From Pontiella sulfatireligans (GTDB taxonomy: Bacteria; Verrucomicrobiota; Kiritimatiellia; Kiritimatiellales; Pontiellaceae), in contig NZ_CAAHFH010000002.1 of assembly GCF_900890705.1 (NCBI RefSeq), positions 1,116,001 through 1,180,000 of the forward strand: a stretch of DNA of 64,000 nt, written 5' to 3'. Shown here piece after piece: positions 33,272 to 41,910 of this stretch. The position numbers and the translations under genes are program-made. The notes beneath the pieces were generated by a model that did no database searches, was not told the DNA's origin, and was given only the letters and a program-made list of their open reading frames with translations. Numbering within the stretch: position 1 is the stretch's first letter; every line of letters starts with the position of its first letter.

Positions 33272-33487
33272 TTGCGAGATCAGGGATTACGGGTTGACGG
33301 CATTGGCTGGCAGGCCCACATCCGGATCGCTGAAGGAGAGAATCAATGGGAAACCGGTGCGGTCTCGATGGAAGAGGTATCTAAGTTGATCGACTGGGCT
33401 CACGAGAACGATCTCGAGTTTCATGTCACCGAAAACAATATTCTATGGGATGCAATTCGGACTGGTAATTATTTTATCCATTTTTAG
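33272..33487 (+). pseudogene. Cassette 6: fragment of a GH10 xylanase-like gene
   Basis: The open frame encodes RDQGLRVDGIGWQAHIRIAE and LIDWAHENDLEFHVTENNI, matching the GH10 endoxylanase region that leads to the catalytic nucleophile Glu (HVTE). Only about 65 residues remain; the barrel is missing on both sides and there is no ATG start. It is probably debris captured in a cassette. It overlaps the start of the following membrane peptide gene. Confidence 0.6.
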
Positions 33488-33593
33488 CTCCTTCGTATTC
33501 GCGCTCATCGCCCTCTTTAGAAATGAAAAATTTTACCCTTATACCGCAGTATTAGTGGTAGCTCTCTTGCTATTCTTAGGATACATGAATTGA
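33423..33593 (+). CDS. Cassette 6: two-helix membrane peptide, 56 aa
   Basis: Starts MSPKTIFYGMQFGLVIILSI within the xylanase-like fragment. Two strongly hydrophobic helices (about 11-31 and 40-54) are separated by a short charged loop (FRNEKFYPY). No homolog is recognised. Small membrane proteins of this shape are frequent in integron cassettes. An attC-type left core begins five bases after its stop, which supports it as the true cassette gene. Confidence 0.55.
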   Translation: MSPKTIFYGMQFGLVIILSIFSSFVFALIALFRNEKFYPYTAVLVVALLLFLGYMN

Positions 33594-33597
33594 ATTT

Positions 33598-33604
33598 TGC
33601 CAAC
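33598..33604 (+). other. Left core of a truncated attC (end of array)
   Basis: TGCCAAC, identical to the left core of attC 4 and directly behind the last cassette gene. No matching right arm or GTT core follows before the next chromosomal gene, so the array appears to end in a damaged site. Confidence 0.45.
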
Positions 33605-33718
33605 CAGCGCGTCGAAAGGGTCAGTCCCGTAATCTAGTAATCCATGTTAATCGGTGGCTGCTCTTCCGGCCTTCCCGCGCATTTCGGTTTTCTTCATGAT
33701 GCCCCTTCGGCTTGCGAA

Positions 33719-34369
33719 TTAGAATTCGCCTTCGAGGCGGATAAAGTTCATCTGCTCGGCGGTGTTGGTTTCAGGCGCGGGAACGACTCCCTTTGAAGCT
33801 TCGATGCACTTCATAATCCAAGCCATATTCTCGCCGAGGTTATCCATCGTCTGCAGCCCTTCCACATCGTGCGCCGTTTCGCCCTGAGCGGTTCCATAGC
33901 CCATGTTCCAATAACTGGAACCGGGAATGACCATCTGCGAAATGGTGAAGAAATGGTTCATGGAGTTAATGGCATGCACCGAACCCGCCCGCCGTACGGC
34001 GGCAACCGCGGCGCCGACCTTCCCTTTGAGCAGGTTGCCGTTCGCCAGCGTAACATAGCCGGCGCGGTCAACCAGCGCTTTCATCTCGGTCGACATGTCG
34101 GCAAAGTAGGTCGGCGAGCCCAGCAGAATGCCATCGGCCTCGATCATTTTGGCGATGCACTCGTTGATATGGTCGTTTTTAATGATGCATTGCTGATCCT
34201 GATTCTCGAAACATTTTCCGCAGGCCAGGCATCCCCGCACCGGCTTGCCCCCCAGCTGAACGACCTCGGTTTCGATGCCATGCTTTTCCAACCGCCCGCA
34301 CACGCGTTTGAGCAGCAGCTCCGTATTTCCGCCCTTCCGCGGGCTCCCGTTGAATGCAACAACCTTCAT
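33719..34369 (-). CDS. Iron-sulfur flavoprotein / NADPH-dependent FMN reductase family
   Basis: A flavodoxin-like redox protein of 216 residues. KVVAFNGSPRKGGNTELLL is the FMN phosphate loop. CLACGKC plus a fourth Cys seven residues on gives the compact C-x2-C-x2-C-x7-C motif of Isf proteins, which holds a 4Fe-4S cluster. GSPTYFADMSTEMKALVDRAG is the second FMN region. A general electron-transfer role in an anaerobe is likely. It is the first chromosomal gene after the cassette array. Confidence 0.85.
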   Translation of the reverse strand: MKVVAFNGSPRKGGNTELLLKRVCGRLEKHGIETEVVQLGGKPVRGCLACGKCFENQDQQCIIKNDHINECIAKMIEADGILLGSPTYFADMSTEMKALVDRAGYVTLANGNLLKGKVGAAVAAVRRAGSVHAINSMNHFFTISQMVIPGSSYWNMGYGTAQGETAHDVEGLQTMDNLGENMAWIMKCIEASKGVVPAPETNTAEQMNFIRLEGEF

Positions 34370-34388
34370 GTCTTAGCCTCCGTTTAAA

Positions 34389-35039
34389 CTAACCAATCCG
34401 TTCACTTATATGATTCTGGACATCGAGCAACGAGTCGAAAACCGGCACGCCGCACGCTTCGAGCCGCGGTCGGCTGTTGTGGCCGTTGGCGACGAGAACA
34501 CACTCTACGCCCATGGCCTGCGCCACTTCAAAATCGTGCAGGGTGTCGCCGATGAACAGCACCTCTTCCTGAACAACGCCGAGCTCGGCCATGTAGGCTT
34601 TTCCGTTTTCCACCTTGCCGGCCGCATAGATGTCGTTGAGGCCGACAATGTCGTCAAAAAACGCCGCCAACTCAAAGTAGTCAACCGCCTGCAGGAGCGC
34701 CTCCTGCTGGTAGGCAGACAGCACCGCTTGCGGAACCTGGCGCCCAAACAAAAATTCAATCAGCTCCCGCCCGCCCTCTTGAAGATCGCATTCGAACCGG
34801 CGGCGCTCATACTCGGCAATAAACTCTTCTGCAAGCTGGTTGTACGGATCTGCCTGATAATCAAAGCCGAGCTGGCAGTAATAGTCCGAAACGGGAAAGC
34901 AGAGCTTGGCCTGATAGGTTTCGACCGAAATCTCCGGAAGCCCCCTGCGCCGGAGCATGTGGTTATTGATTTCGGTGCACAGCCACGTGTCGTCCCACAG
35001 CGTCCCGTTCCAGTCCCAGATAATATGTTTACATGGCAT
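34389..35039 (-). CDS. HAD-family hydrolase (phosphoglycolate phosphatase-like)
   Basis: A protein of 216 residues with DWNGTLWDD at the N-terminus, where the usual DxD is DxN (Asp nucleophile 9, Asn at the general acid position). A helical cap follows, then SAYQQE (motif II), KVENGKAYM (motif III Lys) and FIGDTLHDFEVAQAMG (motif IV). The DxN variant is seen in a subgroup of HAD proteins. The substrate is not predictable. It lies 19 bases upstream of the flavoprotein gene. Confidence 0.85.
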   Translation of the reverse strand: MPCKHIIWDWNGTLWDDTWLCTEINNHMLRRRGLPEISVETYQAKLCFPVSDYYCQLGFDYQADPYNQLAEEFIAEYERRRFECDLQEGGRELIEFLFGRQVPQAVLSAYQQEALLQAVDYFELAAFFDDIVGLNDIYAAGKVENGKAYMAELGVVQEEVLFIGDTLHDFEVAQAMGVECVLVANGHNSRPRLEACGVPVFDSLLDVQNHISERIG

Positions 35040-35222
35040 GAAGTTCTCAACCCAAGAATTAGTTTAGACAGAATGATTCCGAACGAAGGAAGTGTAAAAA
35101 TTATTCTGTGCTTAATTATTCTGTCACCTCCCTCCTGCCACTCCGCTCCAACTCGCCGCTTATTTTATTTCGACAACGGTTTTGGAGAAAGGCATCGTCT
35201 ACCTCAACTTTCAGGAGAAACC

Positions 35223-36605
35223 ATGGACCAGAAATCTTTTTTATCGGAAGCCACGGCGCAGCTGACCGCCTTGGTTGAATCGGGGACGCTGCGGGGATGG
35301 AGCTTGAACGCAACAGCTTCGCGGAGCCATCAGCGCCTGTTTGCATCGCCGGAGGGCACAGCCCTCGCCTGCCATCAGAGCCGGCGGGTCGAAGGCGAGG
35401 ACTGCAAGCTTTCGGTCTACAGCCCCGGCGAGGACGCCAACCACGTCGGCACCGCCTTCATCGACCTGATGCCCTTCCGGCCGATTGCCGAACAGCTTGA
35501 AGAAGCGCTCGAACTTTCCCGCGGCAGCCAAAACCAGGCCTGGACGCTGGCCGGTCCACCCGCCATTCCGCCGGCGCCGGTGGAAACGTGCGACCCGCAG
35601 CTCCGCGACAATCCGGAAGCCGTGATGGAGGATATCGAGAACCAGTTCACTCAGGCCTTTGCCCGCGCGAATGGATGCCGGCTGAATTCGGCCGAACTTT
35701 TTGTAAACTACAGCATCAGCGCACTGACCAGTTCCGAAGGGCTCGCCTACGAAGTCGAGCAAAGCGATGTTTATCTGGAAGCCGCGATGGAAAAAGCAGG
35801 CAACGAAAACGACAAGGAAGTGCATGAGCACGACACCTCGGTGGCGGCGGCCGACCTTGATATTGCCGACTTTGTTGAGCGATGCGCTCTGCAGGTCGCA
35901 GTGCTTGGAGACAGCGAGGAGCCCGAAACCTCGGGCAGCGCCTCGATCCTGATTGGCAAAGACGCCCTCTCCCAAATGCTTGAAGCCGTGGTGATGCAGC
36001 TCAACTGCTCCAACGAATATCTCAAACTCCCCTTCCTCCAGCCGGGCGACCGCTTTGGCGGAGGCGAAGGCGACGCGCTGCAGCTGCAGCTCGACCCCAC
36101 GATTCCCTGCATGGCGCTCTCCGCCGCCTATGCCATCGACGGCATGCCGGCCCGCGCCGGCGCGTTGATTGAAAACAACAAGGTCGTCGACCGCATCGTC
36201 GGCAACCGCTTCGGCCAATACCTCGGGCTCGAGCCCAACGGCCTGAGCGGCAACCTCGTGGTCGAGGCCGGCACCCTGACGCCGGATGCGTTGCAAGGAA
36301 CCGAATATGTCGAGGTGATCAAATTTTCATCGCTTCTGATCGACTCCCAAAAGCTGACCTGGAGCTCCGAGATCAAGCTCGGGCGCCACATCGCCGCCGA
36401 CGGAAGCGTAACACTGATTAAAGGCGGCGTTGTATCGGGCAACCTGAAAGAAAACTTTACCGGATGCCGGCTTTCTTCAACGCTCGGCAACGTCAGCTCG
36501 CCCCCAAGCAGCTACTCGCCGGCGCTGGGCTATCGAGGCCCCGACGCCATGCTCATCACCCGAGGCGTCAGCATGGCCGGACAAACCAAAGGAGAGAACG
36601 CATGA
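35223..36605 (+). CDS. tldE: TldE/PmbA-type subunit of the TldD-TldE protease
   Basis: A protein of 460 residues starting MDQKSFLSEATAQL after AGGAGAAACC; a longer upstream open frame is an artefact. It has the TldD/PmbA alpha-beta fold but no HExxxH, as expected of the non-catalytic partner that forms heterodimers with TldD. Known TldD/E complexes cleave unfolded peptides such as RiPP leaders and the CcdA antitoxin. The stop overlaps the tldD start (ATGA), consistent with equal synthesis. Confidence 0.82.
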   Translation: MDQKSFLSEATAQLTALVESGTLRGWSLNATASRSHQRLFASPEGTALACHQSRRVEGEDCKLSVYSPGEDANHVGTAFIDLMPFRPIAEQLEEALELSRGSQNQAWTLAGPPAIPPAPVETCDPQLRDNPEAVMEDIENQFTQAFARANGCRLNSAELFVNYSISALTSSEGLAYEVEQSDVYLEAAMEKAGNENDKEVHEHDTSVAAADLDIADFVERCALQVAVLGDSEEPETSGSASILIGKDALSQMLEAVVMQLNCSNEYLKLPFLQPGDRFGGGEGDALQLQLDPTIPCMALSAAYAIDGMPARAGALIENNKVVDRIVGNRFGQYLGLEPNGLSGNLVVEAGTLTPDALQGTEYVEVIKFSSLLIDSQKLTWSSEIKLGRHIAADGSVTLIKGGVVSGNLKENFTGCRLSSTLGNVSSPPSSYSPALGYRGPDAMLITRGVSMAGQTKGENA

Positions 36606-38185
36606 ACACGATTCCTTACCCCTTGAAAGACGAGCTCGCCGCCTTTTTTCCAATGCTTGGAAAACTGGTCCAAACCCTGGAAGCCGGCGTTAAAAAGCGC
36701 CTCTATGCTTTTGCAACGCTCGAAGACCTCGACCAGTTCCAAAGCAATGTGAGCCGCACGGAAACCAGCAGCATAACCGCCGACCGCGGGCTCGTGCTGC
36801 GCATTCTTGCCGGACACCGCAACTTTGAATATGCAACCAACTGCTTCGACGAAGCCGTCTTGCTAAAGGAAGCGGAAACCCTGCGCAAAGAAGCGCTGGC
36901 CTATCTGGACCAGCAAACCGCCCCCGCAGTCTACACCCCGCTGGGCTGGAGCGAAGAACCGCTCGATGCATTTGCCGAACCGGTTCGCGCACAAATTCTG
37001 AGCGGCGGTTCGCTGCCCACAGCCCAGACGCCCGTACATTTTGGAAGCGCCTACGATCCGTCGATGTCGGAGTCGCTGAGCAAAACCGAAACCACGCAGC
37101 GCTCGCGCGCCCTGAAAGAGGCTATCGAGAAAGCCGGGGGCGACCAGCTCGCCTCCGCCGGCACAATGATCCGCCGAAAAGTGAAGAGCCGCTTGTTTGT
37201 TGACCGCACGCGCATGATGTCGCAGTCGCTGTTTTCCAGCCTGTACTATCTCTACGCCGTCACCCCGTCGGGGAAAACCGTGCGCGACATTGTCGGCGGC
37301 ATGGCCGGCGCCGAAGCCGCCATTTCCATCGACGATGCCGTGGTTGCCAAGCTGGTTGAAACTGCCGTAAAGCTCGAAAACGCGCCGCACATTCAGCCCG
37401 GCCGCTACCGCATCATCAGCGGCCCCGATGTGACCGGCGTGATTGCCCACGAAGCCTTCGGCCATACGCAGGAAGGCGACACCTGCCGCCTCGGCCGCAG
37501 CTGCGCGCCGGGACTCCGTAAAAAAGGAACGCTCGTCGGCAACGAGCAGGCATCGATCATCAACAACGCCGGCGTCTTTTCCATGGGCAAGACTCCGTAC
37601 GGCGTGAACGGCACGCACTTTTTCGACGACGAGGGCTTTATTGCCCGTCCGCAAGTTATTCTGGACAAAGGCGTACTCTCCTCGCCGATGAACGATCTGA
37701 TCTCGTCGCTCGTCGGCGACATCAACGGCCCAGCTGCGCGCCAGTCGAACGGCAAGCGCGAGAGCTGGAAACGCCCGCTGATGCCGCGCCAGACCAACAC
37801 CTACTTCACTGCCGGCGACAAGACGCTCGACGAGCTGGCCGAGCTGTGCGGCGACGGCTTCATTGCCGAACACGCGCACGGCGGCATGGAAGATCCGAAG
37901 GGCATGGGTCTCACCGCCGGCACGGAATATCTTGAAGAGGTCAAGGGCGGCAAGCGCACCGGCAACCTGTTCCTCGGCCCGCAAGGCGGACACGTTGAAC
38001 TGTCCGACCCAGTACCGCGCCTGCTCCAGTCCATCATTGCCAAAAGCACCATCGAAGCCGACGGCACGCCGGACCAAGGCGAGCCCCACAACAAATGGGG
38101 CGGCTGCGGGAAATACCACAAGGAAGGCGTCGAAGCCGGTTGCGGCGGCCCGTGGATTCTGTGGGAAGGCATCACCTGCGGCTGA
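36602..38185 (+). CDS. tldD: TldD-type metalloprotease subunit
   Basis: A protein of 527 residues. The zinc motif HEAFGH lies at residues 283-288 (VTGVIAHEAFGHTQEGD), with a further metal-site region around GDGFIAEHAHGGMEDPKG. It forms a cytosolic heterodimeric peptidase with TldE. A TTTTCCAA-TGC-TTGGAAAA palindrome lies inside codons 15-21. The gene is followed by an intergenic repeat and a bidirectional terminator. Confidence 0.88.
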   Translation: MNTIPYPLKDELAAFFPMLGKLVQTLEAGVKKRLYAFATLEDLDQFQSNVSRTETSSITADRGLVLRILAGHRNFEYATNCFDEAVLLKEAETLRKEALAYLDQQTAPAVYTPLGWSEEPLDAFAEPVRAQILSGGSLPTAQTPVHFGSAYDPSMSESLSKTETTQRSRALKEAIEKAGGDQLASAGTMIRRKVKSRLFVDRTRMMSQSLFSSLYYLYAVTPSGKTVRDIVGGMAGAEAAISIDDAVVAKLVETAVKLENAPHIQPGRYRIISGPDVTGVIAHEAFGHTQEGDTCRLGRSCAPGLRKKGTLVGNEQASIINNAGVFSMGKTPYGVNGTHFFDDEGFIARPQVILDKGVLSSPMNDLISSLVGDINGPAARQSNGKRESWKRPLMPRQTNTYFTAGDKTLDELAELCGDGFIAEHAHGGMEDPKGMGLTAGTEYLEEVKGGKRTGNLFLGPQGGHVELSDPVPRLLQSIIAKSTIEADGTPDQGEPHNKWGGCGKYHKEGVEAGCGGPWILWEGITCG

Positions 38186-38204
38186 GCCAATAGGAGAAAT
38201 ATAA

Positions 38205-38292
38205 CACGAAGGCACCAAGGCCTCTAAGAAAAGCAATAAATCAGCAGCTCTTCGTGTTCTTTGTGCCTTAAGTAAGTTTGCGAACGGGTGTT
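38205..38292. repeat. Intergenic inverted repeat of the family also found in the SNF2 gene
   Basis: Arms AACACGAAG/CTTCGTGTT and AAGGCAC/GTGCCTT nest around an AT-rich centre, and it ends GCGAACGGGTGTT. It matches the element at 25576-25645 in both ends and arms. It lies between the tldD stop and the terminator. Confidence 0.75.
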
Positions 38293-38314
38293 AATTATCC
38301 CGTTGTACTGCACG

Positions 38315-38343
38315 AAAAAGCCCGCTCGGAGAGCGGGCTTTTT
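38315..38343. terminator. Bidirectional terminator between tldD and the RRM gene
   Basis: AAAAAGCCCGCTC-GGA-GAGCGGGCTTTTT, a perfect 13-bp stem with A and T runs on both sides, between convergent genes. Confidence 0.95.
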
Positions 38344-38364
38344 GCATGAATGTGCTGATCGGGC

Positions 38365-38694
38365 TTAGTAGCGTTCGCGATTTCCTCCACCGCCTCCGCG
38401 CCCACGGTTATCTCCACCACCGCCTTCACGGCGCGGGGGGCGCTCTTCGCGGGGCTTGGCAATGTTGACGCGCAAGTTGCGTCCGTCCAAGTCCTGCTCA
38501 TTGAGCATGTCGACCGCCTTGTTGGCCTCATCGGGCGAACCCATTTCAACAAAGGCGAATCCGCGCGAACGGCTGGTGAACTTATCGAGCATCAGCTCGC
38601 ACTTGACGACGGTTCCCGCTTGCTTGAACAGCTCTTCGATGTCGCCTTCCGTGGAATTGTAGGAGAGATTCCCCACATACAGTCTAGTTTCCAT
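38365..38694 (-). CDS. RNA-binding protein with RRM domain and Gly/Arg-rich tail
   Basis: A protein of 109 residues. One RRM (about 3-80) has RNP2 LYVGNLS and RNP1 RGFAFVEM. The tail is rich in Arg and Gly (PPRREGGGGDNRGRGGGGG), like cyanobacterial and PVC Rbp proteins, which bind RNA nonspecifically and often respond to cold. It stands alone with its own terminator. Confidence 0.93.
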   Translation of the reverse strand: METRLYVGNLSYNSTEGDIEELFKQAGTVVKCELMLDKFTSRSRGFAFVEMGSPDEANKAVDMLNEQDLDGRNLRVNIAKPREERPPRREGGGGDNRGRGGGGGNRERY

Positions 38695-38946
38695 TTTCCT
38701 GTCTCTTTTCCCCCATTCATCGCCCCATGCCAGCCCCGACCCATTCGGATTCCGGACATCCCGTGACGTCCGTGACGATCCATGAACACGCTATGAATGA
38801 ATGGCGAAAATTCTATAATCGATTGTGGAGAAAGCAATCACAAATCCGGCCCCTCACTAAAAATCACCCACAACATGAAAATCAGGCGCGCTAAACCGTT
38901 GAACTTCTTCCGCTCGGCATCTATATTTTTTGAATTAAAGGGAATC

Positions 38947-39219
38947 ATGAGTGGGATGAAAAATGCATATGAATTGGCCATGGAGCGGCTGGGCGGCGAA
39001 TCTGCCGAACTGAGCGACGGGCAAAAGAAAGCCCTCGCAGAAATCAACTCCAAGATGAAAGCCAAAGTCGCCGAAACCGAAATCATGTTTGACCAACAGC
39101 TGGCAAACGAAACGGATCCGGCCAAGGCCGCGTTCATCCAGCAAACCCGTCAGGCACAGGCCGCGAAGATCAAGGCCAACGCTGAAGAAGAAAAAGAAGA
39201 CGTGAGACGTAACCCTTGA
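38947..39219 (+). CDS. Small charged helical protein, 90 aa
   Basis: Starts MSGMKNAYELAMERLGGESA; the ATG at 38956 is an alternative with a better spaced GAGTGGG. It is almost entirely helical and charged (GQKKALAEINSKMKAKVAETEI, ending KANAEEEKEDVRRNP). It resembles small conserved proteins I associate with Verrucomicrobia-type genomes (KNAYELAMERL start), without known function. It lies 50 bases before nadB. Confidence 0.6.
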   Translation: MSGMKNAYELAMERLGGESAELSDGQKKALAEINSKMKAKVAETEIMFDQQLANETDPAKAAFIQQTRQAQAAKIKANAEEEKEDVRRNP

Positions 39220-39271
39220 AACAATCACGCCCCACGGATCAATCATCACGCAACCCCAAAAGAAACCACCC

Positions 39272-40891
39272 ATGAACAACACCCAAACCCGCTTCGATTT
39301 CCTCGTCATTGGCTCCGGACTGGCAGGATTAACCTCGGCGCTTGAACTCAGCAAACATGGCCGCGTGCTGGTGGCCAGCAAGGTCGATGCCTCCGAGTGC
39401 AACTCCTTCTACGCCCAAGGCGGCATCGCCTGCGTAGTCGATGCCGACGATACGGTTGAAGCGCACATTCAAGACACCCTCGGCACCGGCAATGGACTAG
39501 GCAACCCTGACGTCGTGCGCCAGATTGTTCAAGGCGGGTTCGAGCGCATCGCTGAGCTCGAAAAGCTGGGGGTTCTATTCGACCAGCGCAAACACAAGGG
39601 CAAGGAAAACGAATACGACCTAGGCCAAGAGGGAGGCCACTCCCTCCGCCGCGTACTGCACGCCGGCGACATTACCGGCCAATCCGTGATGCAGGTGCTC
39701 ATTGTCCGCGCCCGCGCAAACCCCAACATCACCGTCCGCGAAAACCTGATGGCCGTTGACCTCGTCACCACGGAATGGATTGGCCACTCCAGAGGCAACC
39801 GTTGCGTCGGAGCCTACTTTCTGGATAAAAAGTCCAACGAAATTTTCCCGATCCATGCCGCCTGCACCGTGCTGGCCACCGGAGGCCTCGGCAAGGTCTA
39901 CCCCTATACTTCCAACCCCGACGTTGCCACCGGCGACGGCGTGGCCATGGCGTGGCGCGCCGGTCTACCGGTCCGCAATATGGAGTTTGTTCAATTCCAT
40001 CCCACCTGCCTCTACCACTCGCAGGCCAAATCGTTCCTCATCTCCGAAGCCGTACGCGGCGAAGGCGCCGAACTGAAGGACATCCGGGGAAATACCTTCA
40101 TGGCCGACTTCGACGAACGCGGTTCACTCGCCCCGCGCGACGTCACCGCTCGCGCCATTGACTTTGTGATGAAGAAGCACGGCGATCCGTACGTCTATCT
40201 CGACATCACGCACCGCTCTGAATCGTTCCTGCGCGAACGCTTTCCCAACCTGTATGCCACCTGCCTGCGCTACGGCATCAACATGGCCAAGAATCCCATT
40301 CCGGTTGTTCCCGCCGCCCACTATTCCTGCGGAGGCGTCGTGGCCGAAGTCAACGGCACCACCGCCCTGCCCGGCCTCTACGCTTGCGGCGAAGTGGCGA
40401 GCACCGGCCTGCACGGCGCCAACCGCCTCGCCAGCAATTCGTTGCTCGAAGCGCTTGTCTGCGGGCACGAAACCGCACTCGAAATTTCTAGCGTTTGGAA
40501 GCAGTTTAATGAAGCCGTAGCCATCCCCGGTTGGAAATGCGGCGAAGCCGTCTCTTCCGATGAAGCCGTCGTGGTAGAGCATAACTGGAACGAAGTGCGC
40601 ACGGCGATGTGGGACTATGTCGGCATTGTACGCACCGATCGCCGCCTCGCCCGCGCCCGCGCCCGCATCCGCAACCTGCGCCAGGAAATCAAACAATACT
40701 ACGGCGACTACCTCGTCACTTCCGATTTATTGGAATTGCGCAACATTGCCGACGTAGCCGAGTTGGTCATTCGCTCAGCCGAACAACGTGAGGAAAGCCG
40801 GGGCCTTCACTACATGGCCGACCATCCGGAACCAGATTCAAACCCCGTCAACACCCTCATTCACGACCAGCCTGGCGGGCCGCTCACCTGA
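39272..40891 (+). CDS. nadB: L-aspartate oxidase
   Basis: A flavoenzyme oxidising aspartate to iminoaspartate, first step of de novo NAD synthesis with NadA. It is 539 residues: FAD dinucleotide motif VIGSGLAGLTSALELSKHG, SFYAQGGIA, EGGHSLRRVLHAGDITG, QFHPTCLY, the active-site RGEGAELKD region and the late ACGEVASTGLHGANRLASNS. Fumarate is the usual electron acceptor under anaerobiosis. No nadA is adjacent. Confidence 0.95.
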   Translation: MNNTQTRFDFLVIGSGLAGLTSALELSKHGRVLVASKVDASECNSFYAQGGIACVVDADDTVEAHIQDTLGTGNGLGNPDVVRQIVQGGFERIAELEKLGVLFDQRKHKGKENEYDLGQEGGHSLRRVLHAGDITGQSVMQVLIVRARANPNITVRENLMAVDLVTTEWIGHSRGNRCVGAYFLDKKSNEIFPIHAACTVLATGGLGKVYPYTSNPDVATGDGVAMAWRAGLPVRNMEFVQFHPTCLYHSQAKSFLISEAVRGEGAELKDIRGNTFMADFDERGSLAPRDVTARAIDFVMKKHGDPYVYLDITHRSESFLRERFPNLYATCLRYGINMAKNPIPVVPAAHYSCGGVVAEVNGTTALPGLYACGEVASTGLHGANRLASNSLLEALVCGHETALEISSVWKQFNEAVAIPGWKCGEAVSSDEAVVVEHNWNEVRTAMWDYVGIVRTDRRLARARARIRNLRQEIKQYYGDYLVTSDLLELRNIADVAELVIRSAEQREESRGLHYMADHPEPDSNPVNTLIHDQPGGPLT

Positions 40892-40896
40892 GCATT

Positions 40897-40950
40897 AAAC
40901 ACAAAGGCTCCAAAACCACGAAGCTTCGAGCCCTTTGCGACTTTGTGTTT
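40897..40950. repeat. Inverted repeat between nadB and the TonB-system operon
   Basis: 10-bp arms AAACACAAAG and CTTTGTGTTT (40941-40950) with ACCACGAAG inside; composition resembles the AACACGAAGGCAC repeat family. It lies between convergent genes and overlaps the last stop codon, so it probably also acts as terminator. Confidence 0.6.
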
Positions 40951-41182
40951 ATTGGGTACGCACAGCTTCGTTGAGATTGCCGCAACGCGGACAGCGATCC
41001 ATGGGACGGTTCCGAGCGAAGGCATAAACGTGGCCGCAGTTGGCGCATTCGTAGATGCTTTCCTTTTCGCGCGTGGGGTGGTGCAGGTTGCGCAAGCTGT
41101 AGTACAACGCCAGCACAAACGTAACCACCAACGGAAAGCAGACAAAAACAACCAGAATGGCGCAGAGCGAAAGCGAGATCAT
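40949..41182 (-). CDS. Single-pass membrane protein with zinc ribbon
   Basis: A protein of 77 residues: one strongly hydrophobic helix (about 5-28), then YECANCGHVYAFARNRPMDRCPRCGNLNEAV, a two-knuckle zinc ribbon facing the cytoplasm or periplasm. The start overlaps the stop of the TonB-like gene (ATGA), so it belongs to the ExbB-ExbD-TonB operon. The function is unknown; the coupling suggests an accessory role to that system. Confidence 0.7.
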   Translation of the reverse strand: MISLSLCAILVVFVCFPLVVTFVLALYYSLRNLHHPTREKESIYECANCGHVYAFARNRPMDRCPRCGNLNEAVRTQ

Positions 41183-41910
41183 TTCGCCCCCCCGTTTGCA
41201 CTTGATTCCGGCGAATAGATCTCGATGCTGCCTTCGACGGGGCCGCCGGACTTGAAGTGCAGGCCATAGAGCAGCAGCAGCACCCGTTGGTTGAGCGGCG
41301 CCGATTCCAGCGGCTGGTCGAGAAAGACATGCTTCACCGCCCCCTGCTCCGAGACAGTGACTGATGCGCGCACCTCCCATGGAACCTCAACCTCTTGGTT
41401 CAACTCCGGCGGAAGCACAACGCCATCCACAAGGCGCGCCATGAGTTCCGGCGCAAGGTTGACGCGACGGGCGGAAGGCCTTTTTTCCAGTGACTCAACA
41501 CCAGCATCGGGCAGGCTCGGCGCCGAGCCGCCCTTGGCCGTCAACATCAGCTCCTGCGGAACGACCAGCGCGCCATATCCCGGCCCGACCGGCGCAACAT
41601 TCAGAAAATGCTCGGATTGCACCTGCTGCGAAAACGTCAGCCGGGTCCGCACGTCCCGACGCTGCAGCTCGCGACTGAAACCCATCCCCGACGGCAGCGA
41701 AAAAATTACCGGCGACTTTATAGTGCGCACTGCGACTCCAGACATCGAGAGAGTACCGCCGGACTGAGGTAGATAGCTCGTTTTCGGCGGACGTGATGCC
41801 GCGGCAAGACCTTCCGTAGCGGGGTGCACGGCCATGAACAGCAGCAGGTGCATCATCACGGCAAAGCACAGCGCCAGTTCGATGGCGCGGCGACTGGGAT
41901 TCCTGCTCAT
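41179..41910 (-). CDS. TonB-like periplasmic energy transducer
   Basis: A protein of 243 residues with an N-terminal membrane anchor (about 12-30) and a proline-rich periplasmic part. The C-terminal domain (about 165-235) has PWEVRASVTVSEQGAVKHVFL followed by a helix and a final strand (VEGSIEIYSPE), like the TonB C-terminal fold, although the YP motif is missing. The position after ExbB/ExbD supports a TonB/TolA role. The start overlaps the exbD stop. Confidence 0.65.
   Translation of the reverse strand: MSRNPSRRAIELALCFAVMMHLLLFMAVHPATEGLAAASRPPKTSYLPQSGGTLSMSGVAVRTIKSPVIFSLPSGMGFSRELQRRDVRTRLTFSQQVQSEHFLNVAPVGPGYGALVVPQELMLTAKGGSAPSLPDAGVESLEKRPSARRVNLAPELMARLVDGVVLPPELNQEVEVPWEVRASVTVSEQGAVKHVFLDQPLESAPLNQRVLLLLYGLHFKSGGPVEGSIEIYSPESSANGGAK

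Noticed and set aside
34410-35222. Upstream extension of the tldE frame by about 270 codons
   Set aside because: It runs antisense through the HAD gene; the TldE start at 35223 has a good ribosome binding site and the family N-terminus.
36863-38236. 457-codon frame opposite tldD
   Set aside because: Shadow of the TldD gene with its HEAFGH motif; no domain in the antisense product.
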